NCBI GenBank assembly: GCA_937907395.1
Contig: CALCII010000011.1
Coordinates: forward strand, 310,001 to 374,000
DNA: 64,000 nt
DNA from: an uncultured Chitinophagaceae bacterium
GTDB taxonomy: Bacteria; Bacteroidota; Bacteroidia; Chitinophagales; Chitinophagaceae
Reading direction: 5' to 3'
Part shown: positions 1 through 8,978 of the stretch, piece after piece
Layout: every line of letters begins with the position of its first letter
Position numbering within the stretch: the first letter of the stretch is position 1
Position numbers and translations under genes: made by a program
Notes under the pieces: model-generated
Database searches by the model: none
Told to the model about the DNA's origin: nothing
Seen by the model: only the letters and a program-made list of their open reading frames with translations

Positions 1-1
1 T

Positions 2-2833
2 CTGGTGAACCCGGTATATACACCCACGTTTGATCCCATTCCTGCTTTTTGCTCCGGCACAACTGCTCCCACGCTTCCTGCCACTTCCACCAATGGATTT
101 ACAGGAACATGGAACCCGGCTACCATAGATAACCAGGCCGATGGATCGTATACATTCACACCCACAGCCGGACAATGCGCTGTGCCGGTTACCATCAATG
201 TAACGGTAACGCCTACTGTAACTCCTACATTCAGCTTCGCAAGCACATTGGGCATTTGCGGCGGTGCATCTGTACCAACCCTGCCTACAACTTCTGATAA
301 TGGAGTAACCGGAACATGGAGCCCGGCAACAGTGGATAATCAAAACAATGGAACGTATACGTTCACGCCCACAACCGGACAGTGCGCCAATCCTTATGTG
401 TTAACCGTAAATGTTACGCCCAATGTAACGCCCACATTTGGATTTGGAACTACTCTAAATATATGTGCCGGGGCAACCGTTCCTTCATTGCCCGGAACAT
501 CACAAAATAGTGTAACCGGAACCTGGAGTCCGGCTGCCATTGATAATCAGAACAACGGAACCTATACGTTTACGCCCACAGCCGGACAATGTGCTACCAC
601 AGCCACACTAACGGTAACGGTTACCCCCAACGTAACACCAACTTTCAGCTTTGGAACAACACTTACTGTTTGTTCAGGAGCAACGGTGCCCACTTTGCCC
701 GGGACATCACAAAATAGTGTAACCGGAACATGGAGTCCCGCAACTATTGATAATCAGAACAACGGAACTTATACATTTACACCCACAGAGGGACAATGTG
801 CTACCACAACCACACTTACAGTAACGATCACCCCCAAAGTGACCCCAACGTTCAGCTTTGGTACTTCGCTGCAGGTTTGTGCCAGTGTAACACCTCCTGT
901 ACTGCCCACAACTTCTCAAAACGGAGTAACCGGAACCTGGAGCCCGGCTACTATTGATAATCAGAACAACGGAACCTATACATTCACCCCCACCGCCGGA
1001 TTGTGTGCAAACACAGTTACATTAACGGTAACTGCCACACAAACCATCAGCCCGGTATTTCTGTTCCCGGCCGAGTTAACGATTTGCGCCGGATCGCAGG
1101 TACCATCACTGCCAACTACGGCAGAAAATGGCATCACCGGAACCTGGAGCCCGGCTACAGTGGACAACCAGAATAACGGAACGTATACGTTTACGCCTGC
1201 AGCCGGACAGTGCGCCAGCGGATTCACACTAACGGTAACGGTTACCCCCAAAGTAACCCCCACATTCAGTTTCGGTACTTCCTTTACCATTTGTGCCGGA
1301 TCTGAAACCGTTTCATTACCCGGCACTTCGCAAAATGGTATCACGGGAACATGGAACCCTTCTACGATCGATAATCAAAACAACGGAACCTATACATTCA
1401 CGCCCGGTGAAGAACAGTGCGCCACTACTGCAACTTTAACGGTAACGGTTACACCTAAACTGACACCTGCGTTCAGTTTTGGAACTGCTCTCAGTATTTG
1501 TGCGGGTGCAAATGTTCCTTCGCTGCCCACCAACTCACAAAATGGTGTCGCAGGTAGCTGGAGCCCTTCAACGATTGACAATCAGAACAACGGTACGTAT
1601 ACATTTACGCCCGATGAAGGACAGTGTGCCAATACAACCACACTAACAGTAACGGTTACGCCTAACGTAACACCCACATTTGGTTTTGGATCAGAAATCA
1701 GTTTCTGTGCCGGATCAACGGCACCCATACTGCCTTTGGTTTCTGTAAATAATATTACAGGAACCTGGAGCCCGGCTACCATCAACAACCAGCAATCGGG
1801 CACCTATACGTTCACACCAGCAGCCGGACAGTGCGCTACTCAAACTACACTAAGCGTTACGGTGAATCAGAAAGTGAACCCAACATTTGGTTTTGGCTCT
1901 ACGCTTACGATTTGTTCTGGTGATGAAGTGCCTTCTTTACCGGAAGTTTCAAATAATGATATTGGCGGTAGCTGGAGTCCGTCCACCATCAATAACCAGC
2001 AATCGGGCACCTATACCTTCACGCCCAATGAAGGAATTTGTGCCAATACATTCACCTTAACAGTAACGGTGAACCAGAAAGTGACGGCCGGTTTCAATTT
2101 CGGAACAAGTTTGAGTATTTGTGCTGGCGCTACTGTACCTTCGCTGCCTCAGACATCTGCCAACAATGTGAGCGGTACCTGGAGCCCTGCAACGATTAAC
2201 AACCAACAGGGCGGAACCTATACCTTCACTCCTTCAGTAGGACAGTGTGCAACTGGTACCACTCTGACTGTTACGGTAAATCCCATTCCTACCGTGGTGG
2301 TGCGCAACGATACAACTGTGTACGATGGGGCACAGGTTCCTGGTTTGATTCTTACCGGAACACCTGGCAACGTATCGTTCAACTGGGTTAACTCGAATAC
2401 ATCTATTGGCCTCGGAGCTTCCGGCAGCGGAAATGTGCCTTCGTTTACAGCAACAAACAGGGGCAACGATCCTATTACCGGAACCATTACTGTTACACCA
2501 ACTGCCAATGGCTGTACCGGTGCAACAGGCAGATATACCATTACTGTACGTCCGCTCAATAAAGATGTGTTCGTGCCGAATGTGTTTTCTCCCAACGGTG
2601 ATGGACGCAATGATGTGTTGTTTGTTTATGGTAATTATATTACCAAACTGGAATTCCGCATTTTTAACCAGTGGGGCGAACAAATGATCGACATCAGTAA
2701 CCGCAGCCAGGGCTGGGATGGTACTTATAAAGGAAAGCCACAACCAACCGGAGTATATGTATATGTACTTCGTGCAACATTGGCCGATGGCAGAACGATA
2801 GATATGAAAGGTTCAATCACCTTATTACGATAA
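2..2833 (+). CDS. T9SS type B adhesin-like protein, 3' part (5' end outside window)
   Basis: The frame is open at the left edge, so the N-terminus is missing. The visible part holds eleven near-identical repeats of exactly 69 residues (207 bp). Each has a GTWSPATI-DNQNNGTYTFTP core and two cysteines (in ICAGA and GQCA), which suggests an Ig-like fold with one disulfide per unit. The repeats run to about base 2290. A different Ig-like stretch follows, then a C-terminal domain starting FVPNVFSPNGDG and ending DMKGSITLLR. That is the gliding-motility/type B sorting domain recognised by the type IX secretion system. The product should be exported and displayed or released as a filamentous adhesin (inference). 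The PorP/SprF gene 18 bp downstream is the usual partner of type B substrates. The exact repeat length suggests recent homogenisation and variable copy number. Confidence 0.9.
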   Translation: MVNPVYTPTFDPIPAFCSGTTAPTLPATSTNGFTGTWNPATIDNQADGSYTFTPTAGQCAVPVTINVTVTPTVTPTFSFASTLGICGGASVPTLPTTSDNGVTGTWSPATVDNQNNGTYTFTPTTGQCANPYVLTVNVTPNVTPTFGFGTTLNICAGATVPSLPGTSQNSVTGTWSPAAIDNQNNGTYTFTPTAGQCATTATLTVTVTPNVTPTFSFGTTLTVCSGATVPTLPGTSQNSVTGTWSPATIDNQNNGTYTFTPTEGQCATTTTLTVTITPKVTPTFSFGTSLQVCASVTPPVLPTTSQNGVTGTWSPATIDNQNNGTYTFTPTAGLCANTVTLTVTATQTISPVFLFPAELTICAGSQVPSLPTTAENGITGTWSPATVDNQNNGTYTFTPAAGQCASGFTLTVTVTPKVTPTFSFGTSFTICAGSETVSLPGTSQNGITGTWNPSTIDNQNNGTYTFTPGEEQCATTATLTVTVTPKLTPAFSFGTALSICAGANVPSLPTNSQNGVAGSWSPSTIDNQNNGTYTFTPDEGQCANTTTLTVTVTPNVTPTFGFGSEISFCAGSTAPILPLVSVNNITGTWSPATINNQQSGTYTFTPAAGQCATQTTLSVTVNQKVNPTFGFGSTLTICSGDEVPSLPEVSNNDIGGSWSPSTINNQQSGTYTFTPNEGICANTFTLTVTVNQKVTAGFNFGTSLSICAGATVPSLPQTSANNVSGTWSPATINNQQGGTYTFTPSVGQCATGTTLTVTVNPIPTVVVRNDTTVYDGAQVPGLILTGTPGNVSFNWVNSNTSIGLGASGSGNVPSFTATNRGNDPITGTITVTPTANGCTGATGRYTITVRPLNKDVFVPNVFSPNGDGRNDVLFVYGNYITKLEFRIFNQWGEQMIDISNRSQGWDGTYKGKPQPTGVYVYVLRATLADGRTIDMKGSITLLR

Positions 2834-2851
2834 TTCAAAGATTGTTTAAGT

Positions 2852-3865
2852 ATGAATATGAAAAGGTTTTTTGCAGTAGCATTATTAGCAGGATCAGCGT
2901 TCCGGTTGAGTGCGCAGGTGGATCCTCATTTTACCCAGAACTACACATATCCCTTATATGTGAACCCGGCGATGACGGGAGGCAGTGACGGAGATTACCG
3001 TGTATCGGGCATTTACCGCAGCCAGTGGGGCAGTATTACCAACCCTTACCGCACCATGGGTGTTTCGTTTGATACACGAACCAAAAACAACCTGGCACTG
3101 GGTGCAAACATTATGAACCAGTCGGCTGGGGATGCCGGTTTCAACTACCTCAATGCGTATGCATCCGTTGCATATACAGGGGTGAAGTTTGGTAAAAACA
3201 ACAACAACCGCCTCGTGTTTGCCTTGCAGGGTGGTGTGATCAGTCGTCGTGTGGATCCTACCAAATTCAAATGGGGTGATCAATGGAATCCCATCACAGG
3301 ATATAATCCATCCAACCCAACCAGCGAACCTTCTTTCGCCAAAACATCCGCCACTACATTAGATATTGGTGCCGGTGTGTTGTACTTTGATGCAGCGCCC
3401 GATAAAAAGGCGAATGTGTTTGCTGGTGCTTCGGTATATCATCTCAACCGTCCGAAAGACCCGATGATTTCATCCGGCTCCACCGATCTCAATGTGATTC
3501 CCATCCGCTATGTATTGCATGGTGGTGTGAGTTTTAATCTTTCAGAACGCACCAGCATTGTGCCGCATGCATTGTTCATGCAACAGGGTAGCGCAACCGA
3601 AACCATGCTGGGTACTTATGTACAACTGAATGTAAATCCGCAAACCGATTTCATGTTTGGTGGTTACTACCGCTTTAAAGATGCGTTTGCTCCTTTTGTG
3701 GGGATCGACTGGAAAAATTTCATCATGGGATTGAGTTATGATGTGAACGCATCCAAACTCCGCACCATGACACGGAATGTAAATGCTTTTGAACTGAGCC
3801 TCACGTATGTGAAACGCAATGGCGATAAAAGCATTTTTGATTTTATCCGTTGTCCACGCCTCTGA
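2852..3865 (+). CDS. PorP/SprF family type IX secretion outer-membrane protein
   Basis: 337 residues with a signal peptide (MKRFFAVALLAGSAFRLSAQ) followed by the family's typical opening VDPHFTQNYTYPLYVNPAMTG. The rest is a pattern of alternating beta strands expected of an outer-membrane barrel. Family knowledge: PorP/SprF proteins bind or help present T9SS substrates, and SprF-like copies are needed for cargo with type B sorting domains. It starts 18 bp after the type B adhesin and is followed by an OmpA-family gene, which is a standard three-gene arrangement in Bacteroidota. The ATG at 2852 is followed by a second ATG two codons later; either could be used. Function as a dedicated partner of the upstream adhesin is inferred from position. 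Confidence 0.92.
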   Translation: MNMKRFFAVALLAGSAFRLSAQVDPHFTQNYTYPLYVNPAMTGGSDGDYRVSGIYRSQWGSITNPYRTMGVSFDTRTKNNLALGANIMNQSAGDAGFNYLNAYASVAYTGVKFGKNNNNRLVFALQGGVISRRVDPTKFKWGDQWNPITGYNPSNPTSEPSFAKTSATTLDIGAGVLYFDAAPDKKANVFAGASVYHLNRPKDPMISSGSTDLNVIPIRYVLHGGVSFNLSERTSIVPHALFMQQGSATETMLGTYVQLNVNPQTDFMFGGYYRFKDAFAPFVGIDWKNFIMGLSYDVNASKLRTMTRNVNAFELSLTYVKRNGDKSIFDFIRCPRL

Positions 3866-3894
3866 TTCTGAATCATTCAAAGCAACGAGATTTT

Positions 3895-5949
3895 ATGAAC
3901 TACAATCATCCTCTACAAATAGAAGAAATGCAATCATCTAATTCACATAAGCCGGCTGCACGCATTCGTCAGCATGTTCTTGTTATTTTATTACTGTGCA
4001 TAGGTCTTGGTGCAGTTGCACAGAAAGACAATCGTTTGGTACTGGCAGATAAATATTTTGCCAATGGCGATTATTTCACGGCAGCCCAGTTATACGAACA
4101 GTTCCTCAACCCACTCGATAAAAAGAAAGTGGAAGGTGGTTTGCCTATCAACAGCAAACGTACCATGAAAGGCGGAACGGGCCCTGCTATCAGCCGTCTC
4201 GATGTATTATACAAACAGGCCGAAAGCTATCGTCTTTCTTATTATATGCTGGAAGCATCTGCCCGTTACCAGGAATGTTATGAAAAAGATCCTGCTAAAT
4301 ATGCCGATGCATTGTACTGGCATGCAGTATGCCAACGCAGCCTGGCCCGTTATGATGTAGCGATTACCGACCTGGAAAAATTTATAAAAGAACACAGCAG
4401 CAGTTCTTTGAAGCCAGCTGCAGAAAAAGAATTGGAAACATTGCGTTATGTAAAGCAGCAGCTGGTTCGTCCCGATACTGTTTTCTACGTGATTTCCAAA
4501 GTGAACACCAGTTTCGGAAATGAGAAAGGTGTGTTTGCTCCTGTTCCTGCGGGTAATAATCAACTGATTGTTACCAGTACTGAAGCCGATAGTACGGTGA
4601 AAGCTGGTGTGAATCCATATCACAACCGCTTGTTTAACGCTAAATGGATGGGCGGAACCATTACCAGTATTGAACCTGTGAATTTCACAGGCCTTGATAA
4701 ATCATTGAACCAGGGTACTGCCACCTTCAGTCCTGATGGTTCTATTATCTATTTCACACAGTGGAAGAAAGAAAAAGGAGTCAGCAGTTCTGCTATTTAT
4801 TCGGCGAAACGTGAAGGCAATGGCTGGAGCCAGCCTCAATTGGTTTCTTCTTTAAATGTAGAAGGATATAACAGTAAGCAACCATTTGTTACTGGTGATG
4901 GTAAATATGTGTTGTTCTCTTCTGATCGTCCCGGTGGTAGCGGCAAGTTTGATATCTGGTATGCACCATTGAACAGTGATGGATCTGTAGGCACCGCTGT
5001 AAATGCTGGTGCTGCTGTAAATACCGATGCCGATGAACAAGCGCCTTACTATCACGGTGCCGCACAAACGCTGGTGTTTTCTTCCAACGGACGTGTGGGT
5101 ATGGGTGGATTTGATCTTTTCACATCAAAAGGATGGGGTGCCGGTTTTGAACCTGCACAAAACATGGGATATCCTGTAAATTCATCCAGGGACGATGTGT
5201 ACTATACAGCTGATGCCAGTGGTTTGTACAAAAATGCATTGATGAGTTCGGATCGTGGGTCTAACTGTTGCCTGGAAACATTCACACTGGAAAAACTGCC
5301 GAAGTATCGTCGTATTACCGGACAGGTAACCGGTTGCGAAGGCAAAGAAGCTGTTAGCGGTGCCGAAGTAACATTGAAAGATGCAGAAGGAAAAACATGG
5401 CAAACCACTACCGATGCCAATGGTACCTATGCATTTGAATTCAAAGGCAGCGAACAACCATCTTTGCTTACAGTAACACAAAGCCAGTATAAAGACAAAT
5501 CAGCAAACGTGAATATCACTAACCGTAATGAAACGGATGTGATGACAGATGTATTAACCAATGAAGCCATTTGTCTGGATAAGAAACTGGTGATCCGTCC
5601 GGAAGATGTGGTAACCATTTACTTTGATTTTGATAAGAGCAAACTCAAATCAAGAAGCAAAGAAGTACTTGATTCTATTGTAGTAGTGCTTACAGAAAAT
5701 CCGAACGCAACGATTCAGATCTCCGGTTATACCGATGGTATGGGATCCGAAGATTACAACGTTGCCTTGGGTGAACGCAGAGCGAAAGCTTGTGCCGATT
5801 ACCTGATGAAGAACGGCATCAACAAAGAACGCATCAGCTTCGAATCATTTGGTGAATGTTGTCCGGTTGAAATGGAACTCATCAACGGACGTGACAATCC
5901 GGATGGAAGAAGTAAGAACCGTCGTGCTTTGATCAACATTAAAAAGTAA
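3895..5949 (+). CDS. OmpA family protein with TPR-like and PD40 repeats (PorE-like)
   Basis: About 684 residues. A hydrophobic signal segment (VLVILLLCIGLGAVA) is followed by a TPR-like region (DKYFANGDYFTAAQLYEQF). Next come WD40/PD40-type beta-propeller repeats (for example FSPDGSIIYFTQWKK and YVLFSSDRPGGSGKFDIWYA), then a carboxypeptidase-regulatory-like fold around base 5310-5500. The protein ends in an OmpA peptidoglycan-binding domain with IYFDFDKSKL and the signature SGYTDGMGSEDYNVALGERRA. This layout matches the PorE/gliding-associated OmpA proteins that tie T9SS machinery to peptidoglycan. The gene lies 29 bp after the PorP/SprF gene. I chose ATG 3895; ATG 3928 is also possible, while the earlier in-frame TTG at 3850 overlaps the previous gene. 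Confidence 0.9.
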   Translation: MNYNHPLQIEEMQSSNSHKPAARIRQHVLVILLLCIGLGAVAQKDNRLVLADKYFANGDYFTAAQLYEQFLNPLDKKKVEGGLPINSKRTMKGGTGPAISRLDVLYKQAESYRLSYYMLEASARYQECYEKDPAKYADALYWHAVCQRSLARYDVAITDLEKFIKEHSSSSLKPAAEKELETLRYVKQQLVRPDTVFYVISKVNTSFGNEKGVFAPVPAGNNQLIVTSTEADSTVKAGVNPYHNRLFNAKWMGGTITSIEPVNFTGLDKSLNQGTATFSPDGSIIYFTQWKKEKGVSSSAIYSAKREGNGWSQPQLVSSLNVEGYNSKQPFVTGDGKYVLFSSDRPGGSGKFDIWYAPLNSDGSVGTAVNAGAAVNTDADEQAPYYHGAAQTLVFSSNGRVGMGGFDLFTSKGWGAGFEPAQNMGYPVNSSRDDVYYTADASGLYKNALMSSDRGSNCCLETFTLEKLPKYRRITGQVTGCEGKEAVSGAEVTLKDAEGKTWQTTTDANGTYAFEFKGSEQPSLLTVTQSQYKDKSANVNITNRNETDVMTDVLTNEAICLDKKLVIRPEDVVTIYFDFDKSKLKSRSKEVLDSIVVVLTENPNATIQISGYTDGMGSEDYNVALGERRAKACADYLMKNGINKERISFESFGECCPVEMELINGRDNPDGRSKNRRALINIKK

Positions 5950-5969
5950 ATGAACGATAAATAAGAAAG

Positions 5970-5995
5970 GCCTCCGGTAACGGGGGCTTTTTTTT
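5970..5995 (+). terminator. Rho-independent terminator of the T9SS locus
   Basis: Seven-base stem GCCTCCG / CGGGGGC (one G-T pair) with a GTAA loop and a run of eight T. It lies 21 bp after the OmpA-family stop codon. Confidence 0.9.
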
Positions 5996-6081
5996 GGAGT
6001 TACGATTGAAAATTTTTGATTTACGGGCTTCGTTGTAAAAAACGAATCATTCCTACAGCGTTTTCTTCTGGCCCATTTTTT

Positions 6082-6180
6082 CACCACAGAGACACAAAGA
6101 GCACGGAGTTTGAAAACAATTTCTCAAAATTTTGTTTTCCCTTCTTTGTGTCCCTCTGTGCTCTCTGTGTCTCTGTGGTT
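6082..6180. repeat. Imperfect inverted repeat of the CACAGAGACACAGAG type
   Basis: The left arm (6082-6110, CCACAGAGACACAAAGAGCA) and the right arm (6152-6180, CTCTGTGTCTCTGTGG) are near-perfect reverse complements over about 24 bases. They flank an A/T-rich centre. A related fragment (CGCCGCAGAGAAATGAGAAC) follows at 6209-6230. The element sits in the 568-bp gene-free stretch between the OmpA gene and the WYL regulator. Beyond the two repeat families noted here I see no gene in 6001-6517. Confidence 0.75.
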
Positions 6181-6435
6181 CAGTTTGCTTTCCGGCCAAC
6201 GATTTTTCGCCGCAGAGAAATGAGAACAATGAGGTTTCGCAGAGTGTTCAAGTGGTGGCGATCAATAATTATTAATTAATAATTACTTTGTCTTCCGTTA
6301 CTTTTCTGTGTTATCTGTGAGAACAGATCTGCGTTTATCCATCCAGTCAGTTAAATCTGTGACTCAATCAATACGAGCACAGCGAGTATCCTTTCTCTTC
6401 CTAATTTTACAATCATTAAATTGAAAAATAATCAT

Positions 6436-6504
6436 TGTCATGTTGAGCCTGTCGAAACAAGCCTCTTTGTTCATTCATCCGGCTTCGGCACACTCAGCCT
6501 GACA
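6436..6504. repeat. REP-like palindromic element, single copy
   Basis: One copy of the element that also forms arrays near 9.0-9.35 kb and 60.1-60.5 kb. One end reads TGTCATGTTGAGCCTGTCGA and the other ends ACTCAGCCTGACA. The two ends are imperfect reverse complements. It lies just upstream of the WYL regulator start. Confidence 0.8.
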
Positions 6505-6517
6505 ACCTGAATCAACC

Positions 6518-7537
6518 ATGCCAGCAAATAAAAATGCCATCATCCGCTATCGCATCATCGATCGTTGTTTGCGGAACAACATGCGAAAGTATCCCACGAA
6601 AGAAGATTTGCGGGATGCGATCAGTAATCAGCTGTTCGGCGACGGAAGCGATGCCATCTCTCTTTCTTCGATCGAGAAAGACATCATTGCCATGCGTGAC
6701 GATGAAGCATTGGGCTACAATGCACCCATCAAATACCACAAGACACACAGGGGCTATTATTACGAAGATCCCAACTATAGTATCGACGGACTGGGGCTGA
6801 GCGAACAGGATTCGGATGCATTGCGGGAAGCAGCTTCGGTACTCAATTCGTTTTCAGAAATACCGGTGTTTGCCAATCTCAAAGAAGCGATTGAAAAAAT
6901 CAACACCCGTTTCTCACTCAGTGCCGATCTGGGCGATCCCGGCATTGACCAGTACGTACAGTTTGAACAATCGGTTACCACCAAAGGAAAAGAATGGATC
7001 AAGCCCGTGTATGAAGCCATTGTGAACCGTCAGCCTGTTCGATTCTTATATTACAACGTATATAAGAACGAATCAAGGGAACATACACTGGAACCGTATC
7101 TGTTAAAGGAAGTGCGCAACAAATGGTATTTGATTGGATGGAACAACAAACATTCCGATTTCACCACCTATGCACTCGACCGCATCAGCGAATTAAGAGC
7201 CGATGGGAAACCGTTTAAATACAGAAGAGATTTTAATCCCGGGGATTTTTACAAATACTCCACCGGTATTATGGAAGGACAGCGACCAGATGATACACTG
7301 GTGCTGGAGTTTTATGGTCCTATGGCCCGGCTGATAGAAGTAAGCCCGGTGCACCACACGCAAAAAATCATCAAGCGGGGCACAGATCAGCTGCGGGTGG
7401 AACTGGAAGTAAACCTGACAGAAGAACTCAAACGTCAGCTGCTTTCGTTTTGCAATAACATGAAAGTGATTCGTCCGGCGAAATTGAAGAAATGGATGAA
7501 AGAAGAACTGGAGAAAGCGGTGCGGCAGTATGAGTAG
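6518..7537 (+). CDS. WYL-domain transcriptional regulator
   Basis: 339 residues. The first ~75 residues form a helix-turn-helix-like region (KYPTKEDLRDAISNQLF...ISLSSIEKDI). The middle (about 165-250) is a WYL domain with NKWYLIGWNNKHSDFTTYAL and the preceding EPYLLKE. A C-terminal WCX-type extension follows (LEFYGPMARLIEVSPVH...). WYL regulators bind nucleotide or nucleic-acid ligands and often control DNA damage, phage-defence or metabolic genes (family knowledge). No target is evident: the gene stands alone, flanked on both sides by repeats. ATG 6518 is the first start, and it begins 13 bp after a REP-like element. Confidence 0.9.
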   Translation: MPANKNAIIRYRIIDRCLRNNMRKYPTKEDLRDAISNQLFGDGSDAISLSSIEKDIIAMRDDEALGYNAPIKYHKTHRGYYYEDPNYSIDGLGLSEQDSDALREAASVLNSFSEIPVFANLKEAIEKINTRFSLSADLGDPGIDQYVQFEQSVTTKGKEWIKPVYEAIVNRQPVRFLYYNVYKNESREHTLEPYLLKEVRNKWYLIGWNNKHSDFTTYALDRISELRADGKPFKYRRDFNPGDFYKYSTGIMEGQRPDDTLVLEFYGPMARLIEVSPVHHTQKIIKRGTDQLRVELEVNLTEELKRQLLSFCNNMKVIRPAKLKKWMKEELEKAVRQYE

Positions 7538-7570
7538 CAGAATGTAGAAGCCAGAAGATAGAAGAATGAA

Positions 7571-7930
7571 GAACGGATGAACAAGGAACAGAGTAATGAT
7601 GAAGCAGGTGCGTACTTCTTCGATGTGCAATCCTTGTTCTGTATTCTTAAATCTGAGAGAACCGAAGAACGGATGAACAAGGAACAGAGGAGTTATGAAG
7701 TGGGGCGTACTTCTTCGATGTGCAATCCTTGTTCTGCATTCTTAAATCTGAGAGAACAGAAGAACGGATGAACAAGGAACAGAGGAATGTTGAAGTGAGG
7801 CGTACTTCTTCGATCTGCAATCCTTGTTCTGTATTTTTAAATCTGAGAGAACAGAAGAACGGATGAACAAGGAACAGAGGAATGTTGAAGTGAGGCATAC
7901 TTCTTCGATCTGCAATCCTTGTTCTGTGTT
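7571..7930. repeat. Tandem array of 95-96-bp units, about 3.8 copies
   Basis: Units begin GAACGGATGAACAAGGAACA at 7571, 7667, 7762 and 7857. Each carries an internal inverted pair GAACAAGGA / TCCTTGTTC that could fold the unit into a hairpin. Units also share GTACTTCTTCGAT and TTAAATCTGAGAGAAC. The last copy breaks off after TTGTTCTGTGTTCCTCTGTT and is followed by the palindrome CTTATTTATAAATAAG (7944-7959). Short reading frames inside the array are by-products of the repeat. Together with the repeats at 8035-8108 this accounts for the gene-free stretch 7538-8165. Confidence 0.88.
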
Positions 7931-8034
7931 CCTCTGTTCATCTCTTATTTATAAATAAGAAAAGGAGCAAATTTCCATCAGCTCCTTGGTATAGGTGTTT
8001 CAACTAAACTTATATCTGCCTTCGAATCTATCAA

Positions 8035-8108
8035 TCGGGGTTTGCAACATTTTGCATTAAGCCCTAAGCATTCCGCCACCGACGCTATCGGTCGGGGTTT
8101 GCAACATT
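8035..8108. repeat. Two direct copies of TCGGGGTTTGCAACATT
   Basis: Identical 17-base copies at 8035-8051 and 8092-8108, in the 3' flank of the DUF192-like gene. The second is preceded by GACGCTATCGG, the first by a shorter AATCTATCAA. They look like ends of a small dispersed repeat. Confidence 0.7.
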
Positions 8109-8165
8109 CAGCCTTCTGTCTTTCACTTCGTGCCTTTGTGCCTTCGTGGTTCCCTGCCTTCCGCC

Positions 8166-8600
8166 TTACGCCGTTTTCTCCAGCATCGCTGTCATCCTGA
8201 TTCTTCTCACTTTGGTTTCCTGCTCTTTTATCCCCCATTTTTTAATAAATCCTTTCGGCACCAGGATGGCCGAATCATAGTCGCAGAAGAATTGTACAAA
8301 CAAAGCACTGCCCGGTTGGTGTTTGGGAACCGTGTATGCTTTTTGCACCGTTCCGTCCAGGCCAATGACCAGTACTTCCACATCAAAGGAAAAACCAAAC
8401 CATACGGGCATTTGAACCAGCGGGTTGCTGAAATGAAGTACTAGCGGACGGGTGAAATCGAGCAGACTGCGGTGATTGAGTGCCTGGTAGATTTCCTGTT
8501 GGCCCACCGCTTCTTCGGCTTCAATAGGGGCAAACTGTTTCTTTCCTTCGCTGAGCGTGAAGTAGCTGGTTTGCTGAAACGGGAATGAAATATGACTCAT
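8166..8600 (-). CDS. DUF192-like small protein
   Basis: 144 residues, no signal peptide. The layout resembles the DUF192/COG1430 fold. A central strand pair ends in MPVWFGFSFDVEVLVIGLDG, a P-rich turn follows (AYTVPKHQPGS), and the end is ILVPKGFIKKWGIKEQETKV. In the family this last part reads as a glycine-containing 'G..+..GI..GD' element. The family's biochemical role is not established. The gene stands alone between repeats and has no partner from which to infer a job. The match is by general pattern, so a different small beta fold is possible. Confidence 0.6.
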   Translation of the reverse strand: MSHISFPFQQTSYFTLSEGKKQFAPIEAEEAVGQQEIYQALNHRSLLDFTRPLVLHFSNPLVQMPVWFGFSFDVEVLVIGLDGTVQKAYTVPKHQPGSALFVQFFCDYDSAILVPKGFIKKWGIKEQETKVRRIRMTAMLEKTA

Positions 8601-8813
8601 AGTAATCCGGTTTATGTTCTTTGATGATGTAAAGAACCGAAGCCAGATAGCAGTGTATTTGCGGACTGAACTATTTTATAAAAGTTTTTTTACTGATACC
8701 AGTCATACTTTACCGGCATTGATAAGCGTAAATTAGTAGTAGAAAATAAATGAATTCTTAACCATAAATGCCTTTATATGTCTGTAGTTCACCATAATGT
8801 ACATCATCTTCAC

Positions 8814-8897
8814 ATGAACGAGGCAACAAGGCAGGCGTTGATTGTGATTGCTTTCTTTGCAGCCATTGCACTCATGACCTTTTTAATGTTTGGCTGA
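8814..8897 (+). CDS. Small membrane peptide, 27 residues
   Basis: The ATG at 8814 opens a 27-codon frame ending TGA. It encodes MNEATRQALIV followed by a hydrophobic stretch of about 18 residues and ending LMFG, so it would be a single membrane helix with a charged N-terminus. A strong terminator begins 43 bp after the stop, which makes a short independent transcript plausible. No recognisable Shine-Dalgarno or clear -7 box is seen. It sits in the 755-bp gap 8601-9355, which otherwise holds the terminator and a REP-like array. Function unknown; it may instead be chance reading within an sRNA. Confidence 0.5.
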   Translation: MNEATRQALIVIAFFAAIALMTFLMFG

Positions 8898-8940
8898 CGG
8901 CTTTGCCTGTTAGTTGAATTGTTTATGTATTGATACCTTG

Positions 8941-8968
8941 GGGCGTAGCTGGGGCTGCGCCCTTTTTT
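8941..8968 (+). terminator. Rho-independent terminator of the small transcript
   Basis: Stem GGGCGTA / TGCGCCC with an eight-base loop and six T. It follows the 27-codon frame. The nearest upstream + strand gene is the WYL regulator, 1.4 kb away. Confidence 0.8.
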
Positions 8969-8978
8969 ATGTAACGTT

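Noticed and set aside
976..1803. Long antisense reading frames in the adhesin repeats
   Set aside because: They arise from the 207-bp periodicity and have no independent protein features.
6016..6279. Plus-strand frame across the CACAGAGACAC repeat
   Set aside because: It merely translates the inverted repeat.
7577..7898. Small proteins inside the 95-bp tandem array
   Set aside because: Their sequences repeat with the array and lack protein character.
7571..7930. CRISPR array
   Set aside because: Units are 95 bp with no short repeat/unique spacer pattern and no cas genes nearby.
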